64,000 bases of DNA, taken from contig CAWCBG010000001.1 in assembly GCA_963793845.1 (NCBI GenBank), positions 124,001-188,000 of the forward strand. The letters are read 5' to 3'. Shown here one piece after another: positions 1 through 9,224 of the stretch (positions within the stretch are counted from its first letter, which is position 1; each line of letters begins with the position of its first letter). Both the position numbers and the translations under genes were made by a program. The DNA is from CAWCBG01 sp963793845. Lineage in GTDB: Bacteria > Acidobacteriota > Terriglobia > Terriglobales > Acidobacteriaceae. The notes under the pieces are model-generated. The model worked only from the letters and a program-made list of their open reading frames with translations. It was not told the DNA's origin and made no database searches.

Positions 1-239
1 TGCTCGACTTGCTGAAGTTCCATCCGTTTCTAAGTCCTGCATCGCGCTCTGTTTCAGGTCTCACGGCGACGCGTGGCGAGATATTGATCTGCGCACTCGG
101 GAACCATGTGCCGAACATGCTCAGCAAACAATGGCGAGACATTCTCGCTCAGCGCGAGATCCCAGTGGTCGAAGCGGAGATCCTCGGGGATGTGCTGAAG
201 AAGATCGACAAGCTTGAGCTGCAAGGCCCCAGCCGGTAA
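1..239 (+). CDS. Unknown protein, 5' end outside window (phage region)
   Basis: An open frame is already running at the left edge (first full codon at base 3) and stops with TAA at 237-239. About 79 C-terminal residues are visible. I recognise no family. The end is mixed charged and hydrophobic and predicted helical, with no signal peptide or membrane segment. It ends 10 bases before the next start codon in the same direction, so the two may be co-transcribed. The phage-type genes downstream suggest a phage or prophage gene, but that is inference from context only. An internal TTG at base 9 is not a convincing start. Confidence 0.35.
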   Translation, partial: LDLLKFHPFLSPASRSVSGLTATRGEILICALGNHVPNMLSKQWRDILAQREIPVVEAEILGDVLKKIDKLELQGPSR

Positions 240-249
240 ATCCGAAAAG

Positions 250-798
250 ATGGCGACTGAGAAGCAACCCGCGATTGGGAGCAGCCTGGTAGAGGCGGAG
301 CAGCGTCAGACGATTCCTCCCATCCCGGAGAAGGAATACATCGACGTCCCGCGCACATGCCGCATCCTGGGCGTGACTGAAGCCACGGTGCGCCGCCTGG
401 CCGAGAGCAAGCTGATCGACCTGGTCGAGTACCGCGCGCGCTCCTGGAAGAAGGTTCGATACCAGTCGGTCGTCGACTTCTGCGATGTGCTGCGCGAGCG
501 CTATGCCATCCCCAACCGGCGTCCCACGCTGTCGGCTCCGTACCTGCGCCAGCGCGATGAGGACCTGCTGCCGTTCCCGCTGCGCACCACCATGCTGGCG
601 CCGGAAGCGCAGATGATTCTGGCCTGCGGCAATCGCACCCTGCTGAAGCTGCTGGAGGAGGGACGCTTCGAGTGTTACCAGCTGGTGCCCAGCGCGCCCT
701 GGCGGATCTCGCGGCCGTCGTTCGCGGATTACGTCAAGGCAGTGCGCAATGGAGTGGCGGACGGACACCACGCCTATAAAGTTGGAGTGAATCTCTAG
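250..798 (+). CDS. DNA-binding protein with two excisionase/MerR-like helix-turn-helix domains
   Basis: About 182 residues from the ATG at 250; a TTG at 214 is a weaker alternative. Two similar segments are visible. Residues about 30-78 run from DVPRTCRILGVTEATVRRL to a basic wing and RYQSVVDFC. Residues about 108-157 run from LAPEAQMILACGNRTLLKLL to a wing with WRISRPSFADYV. Each looks like the winged helix of MerR or excisionase-type proteins: a helix-turn-helix, a short wing, then a closing helix. The protein is probably a phage regulator or packaging/recombination accessory factor. It lies 35 bases upstream of the tape-measure gene in the same direction. The duplicated fold is seen in the sequence; the role is inferred. 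Confidence 0.5.
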   Translation: MATEKQPAIGSSLVEAEQRQTIPPIPEKEYIDVPRTCRILGVTEATVRRLAESKLIDLVEYRARSWKKVRYQSVVDFCDVLRERYAIPNRRPTLSAPYLRQRDEDLLPFPLRTTMLAPEAQMILACGNRTLLKLLEEGRFECYQLVPSAPWRISRPSFADYVKAVRNGVADGHHAYKVGVNL

Positions 799-833
799 TG
801 TTTCTGATCTAGGGAAGAAAAGCTAAGGACAGA

Positions 834-3800
834 ATGGGTATCGACTCCAATTCGAACGTCGCAATCACGATCAACGTGGTCGATAACAACTCCGCTTCAG
901 TCATCCAGGCGACGGAAGCGCGGCTGCAGCAACTCGGTGCGGCAGGCACGCAGGCGGCTACGGGCTTTAGGCAAGTTGGTGCTGCTGGTGCGACGGTCAG
1001 CTCGACACTTACCGACATCAACAACCAACTGGAGTGGGTGAAAGCATCGAGCGAAGAGGGCAGAGCCCGCATGGCGGCCATGTTCCAGGCGGCACAGGTG
1101 GGCAGCGAGGCGGCGAGCGAGGGCATCGGCCGCATGACCGGCAATCTTCAAATGGCGCGACTAGCTGGACAAGAAATGGGCCTACGTATCCCGCGCGCGA
1201 TGTATTCCATCATTGGTTCGAACCAGGCGTTGATGATAGCCATACAAGCGCTTGGTGGCGCATTTGTCGCTCTGGGTGCGATCGGCATCTTCGAGCAGAT
1301 GGCCAAAGGGGCCTACAACCTCTACGAGAAATGGTTCGATGTCACTAAAGAGGTCGATGCCTACCAGCAGAAGGTCCAGCAGGCGGCAGGGCAGAAGTTG
1401 CTCGACACGGCATCCCTGGAGGAGGCTACCCGGCTCCTCGATGACGCCAGTGAAGCAATCGATCGCCTCGATGCGAAGCGCCGCGCTGCCGGGGCTGAGC
1501 AAAATAGCAGCGGGATCGGTCAGTATCTTCTTAGCTCCGGAGGTGTCAGTGGTTTCGGCTCTGGTGCTGCGATGGTTGGAGCCTACGGATCGAATCGCTT
1601 TACGACACAAGACGACCAGCAGTTGGCACAGAGGCTGGAAGAACAGCAGAAAGCATCTGAGCGCGTTTGGTCTCAGCAGCAGCAGATCGACCTCGAACGC
1701 CTGAAGGGACAGGCCGCCTACGACGATGCCGTGGACAAGGGATACGCGAAGATCGCGGCTCACGAGCGAGACGCCGTCGCTGAGATCGAGAAGCGATATG
1801 AAATTCAGCAGGAGAATGAAAGCCGCGCAGCTTCGCAGGCCGGTAAGCCTTTCGACCCCAGCTCTGGCAATCAGCAGAAAGCCGCCGAGATCGAGAGGGC
1901 TCAAAAGGAAGCTGCCGCGCAGCGAATCGCACTCGATCGAACGACCTCGGATCAGGAAATCCAGATGCGTAACGCTGCAATCGATGCCGGGCTGAAGGGC
2001 GAGGCCCTCTACCAGGCACAGCGTGAGCAGGCGATCGATGCGGTGACCCGCAAGTTCCGGGAAGGTGAAATCTCGAAGCAACTCGCTAAAAGAGAGACCG
2101 ACGACATCGATAAAAAGTTCGATGCTGAAAAGATGGAGCGCCTGGCGCAACAGGAGCGTGAGACGCAAAAGATCGAACTCGCGGCGCAACAGGCTGGGCT
2201 GACTGGCATCGCCAAACTACAGGCCGAAGGCCAGAATAAGATCGCGGACATTGGTGCGGACCCATCACTCGATCCCGCGCAAAGGGCACGCAGGCAAGCG
2301 GCTGCGCAGCAGACCACTAATGCCGATATCGAGCAGGCACAGCGCGAGTTCTACCAGCAGATGGCCGACATGAGCGACCGCGCCGATAGCTCGCAGTTGC
2401 AAGGCTACGCACGCATCGATGCCGCGACCGAAGAGCACCTCGCCAAAATCTCCCAGGAGTACCAAAAGACGTTTGGCCAGCTTGATCCTTTGGTGATCGG
2501 CGATCTAATGCAGATTGTGCAAGGAACGGCTGCAATGGGTGCGGCCGTTCAGGGAGTGCTGGACAACGCAGCTCGCGAGCGCACCAAGCTGCAGCAGCAA
2601 ACCGATGAGCAGATCACGCAGCTCGAAGCGCAGGCAGCTCGTGCCACGCTTCCGCCCTGGCAGGCGGCACAACAGGACATCATCGATCTATACAACGAGC
2701 GAGTTGCCAAAGCGAAACAGCAACTCGATGCCGGACTTGCCTACGAGCAGAAGATCGGCGGAGACACACGACAAATCTGGGACGAGTATGACCGTCAAAT
2801 AGCAGCTGACTACGCGCTTGCCCAGGCCGACATGCAGAAGCAGGCGGAGCAGACACGCGACAAGCTGGCTTCGCAGTTGCAATCATTCTTCGACAATCCG
2901 TCGCAGTACCTGAAGAAGAAGGCTGAAGACCTGATGTTCCAGATTGTGGCGAACTGGATGATGCAACTCATGCAGTTCAACAAAGGGGCACAGTCGATTC
3001 TCGGGTGGCTCTTCGGCATGGGCGGCCCCACATCGACCAGCGGCAACCCAGGCACAGTGCTAGGCGGCATCTTCGGCGTGCATGGCTCGGGCGGTGGCGC
3101 GATGAATGAGAGCCTGGGCATTCCTGGAAGTCTGGGCACAGTGGGCACAACTCTCTCGACGGCCGGTACCACGCTGCAAACCTCAGGCACGATGCTGAGC
3201 GGCTCCGCTACTGCACTGAGCAGCTCGGCCACGGCGCTGGCAGCGGCAGCATCGCAGATCGCTGCGAGCAGCACAGCAGGCGGAGGCGGCCTTGGCCTGG
3301 GCGGACTCGGCATCGGCGGCGATGCTGGCGCTGGGCCTTTCAACGCGGGCAGCAGCAGTCCGGCGGACTTCAGCGACTTCGGCAGCGATTTCGGAGCACC
3401 ATCGAGCACCTCGTCTCTCGACACACTTGGGCCGTTGGGCGGGGGCGACATCACCTCCGGATCGGGCACCATCACCCATGACACCGTCGATCAGGCGTCG
3501 GGCGCCGGTGCCGACGCCGTAGGTGGAAGCAGCGGCCTTGGCCTCGGCATTGGCATGGCGGGCGCTGCCATCGGCGGGACGCTCGGACTAATCAACGCGT
3601 GGAAGACGAATAACACCGGTGCAGCCGTACTCACCGGAGCCGCGACCGGAGCGTCGATTGGCACGATGATTCTTCCTGGAATCGGCACTGCGATCGGCGC
3701 AGTGGGCGGCGCGCTGGTTGGGTGGATTGGTTCGCTCTTCGGCGATCATGGCGCGGGCAAAGCCAAGCAGTATGACGCGAACACGGTGCAGCCTGCGCTG

Positions 3801-4349
3801 CAAAAGGAAATGTTCCAGTTCGATGCGGGCTCGGTGGGGTATACCCAGGCGGTGAAGGACCTCCAGTCGCTGCAGACACAGACCTATAACGATCTGTGGG
3901 GCATCGGCAGCGGTGCGCGGCACTACTACACCAATAACATTCTGCCTGAGTTCACGACAGCCAACGCGCAGCTGCTGGCGCAGATGCAGGGCGGCCGTGA
4001 CCAGGTCTCTTTCAGCGCAGCGCAATATCATGCGGGCGGCGAGATCGGACACTTCGGCTCTTTGTGGACCTCGCCGACAACGGGTTTCATCCATGCGCAG
4101 CTCGGCGAGACGGTGATGAACCCAGCAGCGTCTTCCAGCTTCGGTCCAATGCTGGCCGCGATGAACAGTGGCATACTGTCGCGTCGCACGCAGATGCCAG
4201 TCGCGCCGAACGGTAGCAGCGGCGATGTCCACATTTATGCCTGGGACGCGCAGAGCGTGGACACCTGGCTGCGACGCGGCGGCGCGATGAAGATTCGGTC
4301 AGCCATAAACCAATCGAACAGTCGTTACGGTGGCTTCAGTGACAGCTAG
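834..4349 (+). CDS. Phage tail tape-measure protein
   Basis: 1171 residues. Tape-measure proteins set tail length and are carried in the tail tube of long-tailed phages. The layout is typical: a short N-terminal region (NVAITINVVDNNSASVIQAT), an early hydrophobic segment (residues about 118-160, with ALMIAIQALGGAFVALGAIG), then several hundred residues of Gln/Glu/Ala-rich coiled coil with repeated ER/EK/QQ runs (about 170-690). A Gly/Ser/Ala-rich low-complexity part follows (about 725-900), with further hydrophobic Gly-Ala stretches (about 905-975). The ATG at 834 has AAGGA just upstream. No tail, capsid or terminase genes are visible beside it apart from the next gene, so this is the edge of a prophage or a remnant. 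Confidence 0.8.
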   Translation: MGIDSNSNVAITINVVDNNSASVIQATEARLQQLGAAGTQAATGFRQVGAAGATVSSTLTDINNQLEWVKASSEEGRARMAAMFQAAQVGSEAASEGIGRMTGNLQMARLAGQEMGLRIPRAMYSIIGSNQALMIAIQALGGAFVALGAIGIFEQMAKGAYNLYEKWFDVTKEVDAYQQKVQQAAGQKLLDTASLEEATRLLDDASEAIDRLDAKRRAAGAEQNSSGIGQYLLSSGGVSGFGSGAAMVGAYGSNRFTTQDDQQLAQRLEEQQKASERVWSQQQQIDLERLKGQAAYDDAVDKGYAKIAAHERDAVAEIEKRYEIQQENESRAASQAGKPFDPSSGNQQKAAEIERAQKEAAAQRIALDRTTSDQEIQMRNAAIDAGLKGEALYQAQREQAIDAVTRKFREGEISKQLAKRETDDIDKKFDAEKMERLAQQERETQKIELAAQQAGLTGIAKLQAEGQNKIADIGADPSLDPAQRARRQAAAQQTTNADIEQAQREFYQQMADMSDRADSSQLQGYARIDAATEEHLAKISQEYQKTFGQLDPLVIGDLMQIVQGTAAMGAAVQGVLDNAARERTKLQQQTDEQITQLEAQAARATLPPWQAAQQDIIDLYNERVAKAKQQLDAGLAYEQKIGGDTRQIWDEYDRQIAADYALAQADMQKQAEQTRDKLASQLQSFFDNPSQYLKKKAEDLMFQIVANWMMQLMQFNKGAQSILGWLFGMGGPTSTSGNPGTVLGGIFGVHGSGGGAMNESLGIPGSLGTVGTTLSTAGTTLQTSGTMLSGSATALSSSATALAAAASQIAASSTAGGGGLGLGGLGIGGDAGAGPFNAGSSSPADFSDFGSDFGAPSSTSSLDTLGPLGGGDITSGSGTITHDTVDQASGAGADAVGGSSGLGLGIGMAGAAIGGTLGLINAWKTNNTGAAVLTGAATGASIGTMILPGIGTAIGAVGGALVGWIGSLFGDHGAGKAKQYDANTVQPALQKEMFQFDAGSVGYTQAVKDLQSLQTQTYNDLWGIGSGARHYYTNNILPEFTTANAQLLAQMQGGRDQVSFSAAQYHAGGEIGHFGSLWTSPTTGFIHAQLGETVMNPAASSSFGPMLAAMNSGILSRRTQMPVAPNGSSGDVHIYAWDAQSVDTWLRRGGAMKIRSAINQSNSRYGGFSDS

Positions 4350-4374
4350 AGCCTTTTAGGAGCGCCTTTTCAAA

Positions 4375-5214
4375 ATGCAGAAGACAAGTGACAAGTCGTC
4401 GATGGAAGGTCAGTGGGTGAAGCTTTTCCGCGCTGGTGATGCACAGGGAAGTGGCGACAATCCTTACACCTCTGCTGACCTGGACGAAATCGTTAACAAC
4501 TCTCCTAATGGCGTGCCGGTTGTCTTCGGACCTCCGAAGGACAACGGTCCTCAGTTGGCAAAGATAGCTGCACTGAAGCGCGATGGAAACACGCTCCTGG
4601 GAAAGTTCAGTGGTGTCGATCCGCGCTTGGATCAACTCTCCCGAGCTGGGAAGCTAAGTAAGCTCTCAAGCATGCTCAAACGCACGCCGGAGGGGAAGCG
4701 CATGCTCCACAGAGTCGGGGTTACCACTCCTACTTATTCGCATGGTGCGGTGAGGGCCGCAGATGCGAACGTGGAGTCACTACTGGCGGCCCTGAAGAAT
4801 GCCAATGAGGACAGCATCTCTTCAGTTTTCAGTGAGCGCGCACCGGTTGACGAAAACTCTGTTGAGATGTGCCGTCTTGCTCGGGCACGCTCGCGTGAGA
4901 AAAGTATCGAGTTTGGTGAGGCCCTCAGGGAAGTAGCGCAAGAACGTCCGGAGTTGGCCATGCCGAAGCGAAGAACCACACCGCAGAGCACTGACTATTC
5001 TAAGTACGTGACGATTGTGTTTGCGGCTGATGAGCCCCTCGTCATTCGAGGCGTGGGGCGGCGAAGTGTGGCACGGGGCTTTCCGGTTGACGAGAATTCC
5101 CAACGCTTGAGTGATCTCGCGAGGGAGCGTTCGAGGGAACAAAAGATTTCCTTCAGTGAGGCTCTCACTGAGGTGGCAGCAGAGAACCCAGAGTTGACTA
5201 TACCGGGGCGGTGA
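4375..5214 (+). CDS. Phage Mu I-like head maturation protease/scaffold-type protein
   Basis: 279 residues; ATG at 4375 preceded by AGGAG. The N-terminal half resembles phage I-like (Mu gp32-type) proteins: VKLFRAGDAQG, a region with DLDEIVNNSPNGVPVVFG, KIAALKRDGNTLLGKF, then LSRAGKLSKLSSMLKR. These proteins usually process or scaffold the capsid. The C-terminal half holds two related segments, one near 4837-4970 (PVDENSVEMCRLARARSREK...EALREVAQERPEL) and one near 5083-5205 (PVDENSQRLSDLARERSREQ...EALTEVAAENPEL). They resemble the short helical repeats found near the C-terminus of such phage proteins. It follows the tape-measure gene, an unusual order for a protease. The call rests on pattern recognition without a search. 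Confidence 0.5.
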   Translation: MQKTSDKSSMEGQWVKLFRAGDAQGSGDNPYTSADLDEIVNNSPNGVPVVFGPPKDNGPQLAKIAALKRDGNTLLGKFSGVDPRLDQLSRAGKLSKLSSMLKRTPEGKRMLHRVGVTTPTYSHGAVRAADANVESLLAALKNANEDSISSVFSERAPVDENSVEMCRLARARSREKSIEFGEALREVAQERPELAMPKRRTTPQSTDYSKYVTIVFAADEPLVIRGVGRRSVARGFPVDENSQRLSDLARERSREQKISFSEALTEVAAENPELTIPGR

Positions 5215-5360
5215 CGCCCCCAGAAGTCGCTGGTGTTTGGTCTCTCATTTTCTTCTTCTTTGGGGCCTTCAAGGTCACGCTATTCGTGTGTTTCCACAAT
5301 TGTGCCCTTTTCACTCCATTTAATTCCTGTTTTTACTCCGATTTAATTTCTGCAGCCACA

Positions 5361-5413
5361 GAAAAACTGCGAGCTCCGTCAGCGGATGCTTACACACCCG
5401 CCGCCGGAGCTCG
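5361..5413 (-). terminator. Probable terminator of asnA
   Basis: A nine-base stem (CGAGCTCCG at 5370-5378 with CGGAGCTCG at 5405-5413) lies just downstream of the asnA stop. On the minus strand it is followed by CAGTTTTTC. The fold and T run suit intrinsic termination of asnA. On the plus strand there is no T run. The 5215-5360 stretch is AT-richer than its surroundings and marks the end of the phage-like block. Confidence 0.5.
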
Positions 5414-5427
5414 GTACCACAACCTTA

Positions 5428-6558
5428 TTAGTTCAGCACATGAATGTTCTTGCTGGCGCACATCTCCTTCAGCACCTTTGGCCACACGGTGACGCTGACT
5501 TCGCCGAGGTGGGCCTTGCGCAGCAGCAACATCATGGTCCGCGACTGGCCAATCCCGCCGCCGATACTCAGCGGAATCTCGTGATTCATGATGGCCTGGT
5601 GGTAGGGATACTTCAGGAAATCCAGCTGATGGGTCAGCTCCAGCTGTTTCTTGAGCGACTCGGCATTCACCCGGATGCCCATAGACGTCAGCTCATGGCG
5701 GCGATGGGTTACCGGGTTCCACACCAGGATGTCGCCGTTCAGCCCGTGCTTGGGATGCCCGTCCGCGCCGGTGGTGGGCGTGACCCAGTCGTCGTAGTCG
5801 GCGGCCCGCATTTCATGCGGATAGCCGTCCCTGAGCATCCAGCCAATGCCGATGATGAACACCGCCGGATACTTCTGCAGAATCGCCGTCTCCCGCTGCT
5901 TGCGCGGCAGGTCGGGATACATATCGAGCAAATCTTCGGCATGAATGAACTTCAACTGCTCGGGCAGGTTGGGATACTTCGAATTCTTCAGCGCCGGGTA
6001 GGCGTCCTGTACGAAGCGCTCGGCTCCGGCAATCACCTTCCAGATCTTCGCGACGATGCCTTTCAGGAACTCCAGATTGCGCTGCTCGGGCGTAATCACG
6101 CGCTCCCAGTCCCACTGGTCGACGTAGGCGCTGTGATCGTGATCGAGGAAGTAGTCTTTGCGCACCGCACGCATGTCGGTACAGAGTCCTTCGCCGGGCT
6201 TCATGTCGAATTGCCGCAGCGCCATCCTCTTCCACTTGGTGGCCGCCTGGACAACCTGCGCGTCGATGGGGTGCTTGTCGCGATCGTTCGAGATATGGAA
6301 CTGGATCGGAGTACGCGAGCCGTCGCGATCGAGATAGTCGTTCACGCCGCTCTGCTCGTCCACGATGAGCGGCACGCTGACCATCATCAGGTTCAGCTCC
6401 TTGCAGAGGTTCTCCTCGATGTACTTTTTGGCATCGTAGAGCGCCTTTTGCGTTTCCTTGGGTGTCAGCAGGGAGCTGTAATCGTTAGGCAATACGCGTT
6501 CCAGCTCGGTGTAGTCGCCAATACCGGGTCCAGCGAGATCGGCTTTCTTGTCAGCCAT
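5428..6558 (-). CDS. asnA: Aspartate--ammonia ligase (asparagine synthetase A)
   Basis: 376 residues. It makes asparagine from aspartate, ammonia and ATP (AMP-forming) in the cytosol. It has the class II aminoacyl-tRNA-synthetase-like fold of AsnA. Visible family features are an N-terminal YIEENLCKELNLMMVSVPL region, GVNDYLDRDGSRTPIQFHIS, WKRMALRQFDM, a central DQWDWERVI, and the C-terminal SIGGGIGQSRTMMLLLRKAH, which corresponds to the ATP-binding motif 3. It is somewhat longer than the enterobacterial enzyme (about 330 residues). The ATG at 6558 is preceded by AAGGAG. It is transcribed alone, divergently from glgB across a 257-base gap that must hold both promoters. Confidence 0.93.
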   Translation of the reverse strand: MADKKADLAGPGIGDYTELERVLPNDYSSLLTPKETQKALYDAKKYIEENLCKELNLMMVSVPLIVDEQSGVNDYLDRDGSRTPIQFHISNDRDKHPIDAQVVQAATKWKRMALRQFDMKPGEGLCTDMRAVRKDYFLDHDHSAYVDQWDWERVITPEQRNLEFLKGIVAKIWKVIAGAERFVQDAYPALKNSKYPNLPEQLKFIHAEDLLDMYPDLPRKQRETAILQKYPAVFIIGIGWMLRDGYPHEMRAADYDDWVTPTTGADGHPKHGLNGDILVWNPVTHRRHELTSMGIRVNAESLKKQLELTHQLDFLKYPYHQAIMNHEIPLSIGGGIGQSRTMMLLLRKAHLGEVSVTVWPKVLKEMCASKNIHVLN

Positions 6559-6815
6559 GCTGTTCTCCTTGAAGTCTGCGGTCGACGTGGTGGCGAGCTG
6601 GTAGGGACGCTCGCCTTCCGCACATCGCCACCCTCATTCCAGCACCGGACGGGCGCGACGGCAGTAACCGGCGTCACGTGAGCGTGTGCGATACGGGCGG
6701 GAGCGCGTATATTTGTTAGACACCAGGCCCTTTGAACGGCAGCCGCGTCGTATTTGCGGGCGCGCCTGTCACGAATCAGCGAAGCGTCATCCAAGCCTTA
6801 GGAGACGACACCGGA

Positions 6816-8759
6816 ATGAAACCTTCTACTTCTCAGGATCAGGCGCCTTCCCAGGAGTCCAACGGACAGGAATCCACGCTCATCACCAGCTTTGACCTTC
6901 ATCTGTTCAATGAGGGCAACCATACCAAGCTGTATGAAAAGTTTGGCTCCCACCTCACCGAACTCGACGGCAAGCCCGGCACCTACTTCGCGGTGTGGGC
7001 TCCTGATGCCGAACGCATCTCCGTCGTAGGCGATTTCAACAACTGGGATCCCGATTACAACCCGCTGACCCCGCGCGGCTCTTCCGGCGTGTGGGAGGGC
7101 TTCATGCCCGAGCTGGGTAAAGGGACGCTGTACAAGTACCACATTCGCTCGCGCTACAACATGTACCAGGTCAGCAAGGCCGATCCTTACGGTTACTTCC
7201 ACGAAGTGGCGCCCAAGACGGCGTCGATCGTCTGGGACCTCGATTACACCTGGGCTGACTCCGAGTGGATGGAGAAGCGCCAGGAGCGCAACGCCTTCAA
7301 CGCGCCGCAAGCGGCTTACGAAGTGCACCTCGGTTCGTGGATGCGAGTGCCGGAAGAAGGCAACCGCTCGCTGAGCTATCGCGAACTCGCGCCCAAGCTC
7401 GCTGAACACGTGAACAAGCTGGGATTCACCCACGTCGAGTTTATGCCGGTCATGGAGCATCCCTTCTTCGGATCGTGGGGCTACCAGGTCACCGGCTACT
7501 TCGCGCCCAGCAGCCGCTACGGCACGCCGCAGGACTTTATGTACCTGGTGGACTACCTGCACCAGCACGGTATCGGCGTGATTCTCGACTGGGTTCCGTC
7601 GCACTTTCCCAACGATGAGCACGGTCTGGCCTACTTTGACGGCACGCATTTGTACGAGCATGCCGATCCGCGCAAGGGTTTTCATCCCGACTGGAAGTCG
7701 GCCATCTTTAATTACAGCCGCAACGAGGTCCGCGCCTTCCTCATCAGCAACGCCATCTTCTGGCTGGACAAGTACCATATCGACGGACTGCGCATGGACG
7801 CCATCGCTTCCATGCTGTACCTCGACTACTCGCGTAAGTCAGGCGAGTGGATTCCCAATGTGTTTGGCGGACGCGAGAACCTGGAAGCCGTGTCGCTGCT
7901 GAAGCGGGTCAACACCGAGGCTTACGGAGCATTTCCCGACATCGAGACCATCGCCGAGGAATCGACCGCGTGGCCCATGGTGTCCCGTCCGACCTACATC
8001 GGCGGCCTCGGCTTCGGCATGAAGTGGGACATGGGCTGGATGCACGACACTCTGTCTTACATGCAGCAGGATCCCATCCATCGCAAGTACCATCACAACA
8101 AGCTGACCTTCCGCGGTCTGTACGCCTTTACCGAGAACTTCACCCTGCCGCTGTCGCATGACGAAGTGGTGCACGGCAAGGGCTCGCTGATGGGCAAGAT
8201 GAGCGGCGACTACTGGCAGAAGTTCGCCAACCTGCGCCTGCTGTTCGGCTACATGTATACCCAGCCGGGCAAGAAGCTGATTTTCATGGGCGGCGAAATC
8301 GCACAATGGAGTGAGTGGAATCACGACGGCAGCCTCGACTGGGGCCTGCTGCAGTTCCCCATTCACGAGGGCATGCAGCGCTGGGTCAGCGATCTGAACC
8401 ACTTCTATCGCAACGAACCTGCGCTGTATCAGTACGACTTCAATCCCGATGGATGGCGCTGGATCGACGCCAATGATTCCGACAACAGCGTGCTTACCTA
8501 CATGCGTTTCGGCGCAGATGCCGAAGCGCCCGTGGTGGTCGCCTGCAATTTCACCCCGGTGCCGCGGCGTGGCTATCGCGTAGGAGTTCCGTTCTCCGGC
8601 TACTGGCGTGAGGTGCTGAATAGCAACGCCGAAATCTACGGTGGAACCGGGGAAGGGAACATGGGTGGCCGCGAAAGCGATCCGGTTCCGATGCACGGCT
8701 TCGCCAACTCGCTGCTGCTCGACCTGCCCCCGCTGGCGGTGGTGGCGTTCAAGCGGTAA
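6816..8759 (+). CDS. glgB: 1,4-alpha-glucan branching enzyme (GH13)
   Basis: 647 residues from the ATG at 6816, which has AGGAG at 6800-6804; the in-frame ATG at 6732 gives an unlikely extension. It forms alpha-1,6 branches in glycogen. An N-terminal CBM48 domain comes first (YFAVWAPDAERISVVGDFNNW), then the GH13 barrel. The catalytic aspartate is in DGLRMDAIASMLYLDY, the acid/base glutamate in ETIAEEST, and the transition-state region in LSHDEVVHGKGSLMGKM. The protein has the shorter form without a second N-terminal domain. No other glycogen genes lie next to it. Confidence 0.95.
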   Translation: MKPSTSQDQAPSQESNGQESTLITSFDLHLFNEGNHTKLYEKFGSHLTELDGKPGTYFAVWAPDAERISVVGDFNNWDPDYNPLTPRGSSGVWEGFMPELGKGTLYKYHIRSRYNMYQVSKADPYGYFHEVAPKTASIVWDLDYTWADSEWMEKRQERNAFNAPQAAYEVHLGSWMRVPEEGNRSLSYRELAPKLAEHVNKLGFTHVEFMPVMEHPFFGSWGYQVTGYFAPSSRYGTPQDFMYLVDYLHQHGIGVILDWVPSHFPNDEHGLAYFDGTHLYEHADPRKGFHPDWKSAIFNYSRNEVRAFLISNAIFWLDKYHIDGLRMDAIASMLYLDYSRKSGEWIPNVFGGRENLEAVSLLKRVNTEAYGAFPDIETIAEESTAWPMVSRPTYIGGLGFGMKWDMGWMHDTLSYMQQDPIHRKYHHNKLTFRGLYAFTENFTLPLSHDEVVHGKGSLMGKMSGDYWQKFANLRLLFGYMYTQPGKKLIFMGGEIAQWSEWNHDGSLDWGLLQFPIHEGMQRWVSDLNHFYRNEPALYQYDFNPDGWRWIDANDSDNSVLTYMRFGADAEAPVVVACNFTPVPRRGYRVGVPFSGYWREVLNSNAEIYGGTGEGNMGGRESDPVPMHGFANSLLLDLPPLAVVAFKR

Positions 8760-9224
8760 GAGCTCGACGGCCGAGTGCTAGGGGGATGTCTGCTGATCGT
8801 GATCCCCAGCGGCGCGGGACTCCGGGACGCCGATTTCTCCGGCGGGGGGTGGCGAAGTGAAGGCGTCGTCTGGGGAGATCATGGCCCGACAACCCCTGCG
8901 AGGCCAGTTTTGTCCCGGAAACTCAGCCTAAGTCTTTTCGCCTAAGGGTTTTACAGCCGAATCGCTTTCGATTAAGATGGCTGAGGAGTTTTTCGCGGAA
9001 ATTGTTAACTCTTGAGATAAGGACAGGGGTGCATGGGGTACTAGCTTTATACGTACCCGCACAACTCGGCTCGAGGGGTTGGGTTTCTTTGAACGCAGTA
9101 GCAGATCTCGCCAGCGGCATGGCTGCTTGCCGAATCCGTGGGCAGCCTCTACACTGAGGGTTTCCCGCAAGGAATCACTTTAGTTTCATAGAACCGCCGG
9201 AACTCGCACTGGCGGGGAGGGTAC
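8760..9224. other. Gene-free interval between glgB and lipoprotein gene
   Basis: 465 bases without a convincing gene; the short frames here have no family features. No strong hairpin with a T run follows glgB. The lipoprotein start at 9225 has only GGGAGGGTAC before it. The stretch probably carries the promoter of the lipoprotein gene, but no box is clear enough to call. Confidence 0.4.

Noticed and set aside
5386..6681. Long plus-strand open frame opposite asnA
   Set aside because: It mirrors the asnA coding sequence on the other strand, lacks a ribosome-binding site and has the His/Arg/Leu/Val-rich composition of shadow frames in GC-rich DNA.
6798..7778. Long minus-strand frame opposite glgB
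   Set aside because: Entirely within a well-supported glgB; no family features.
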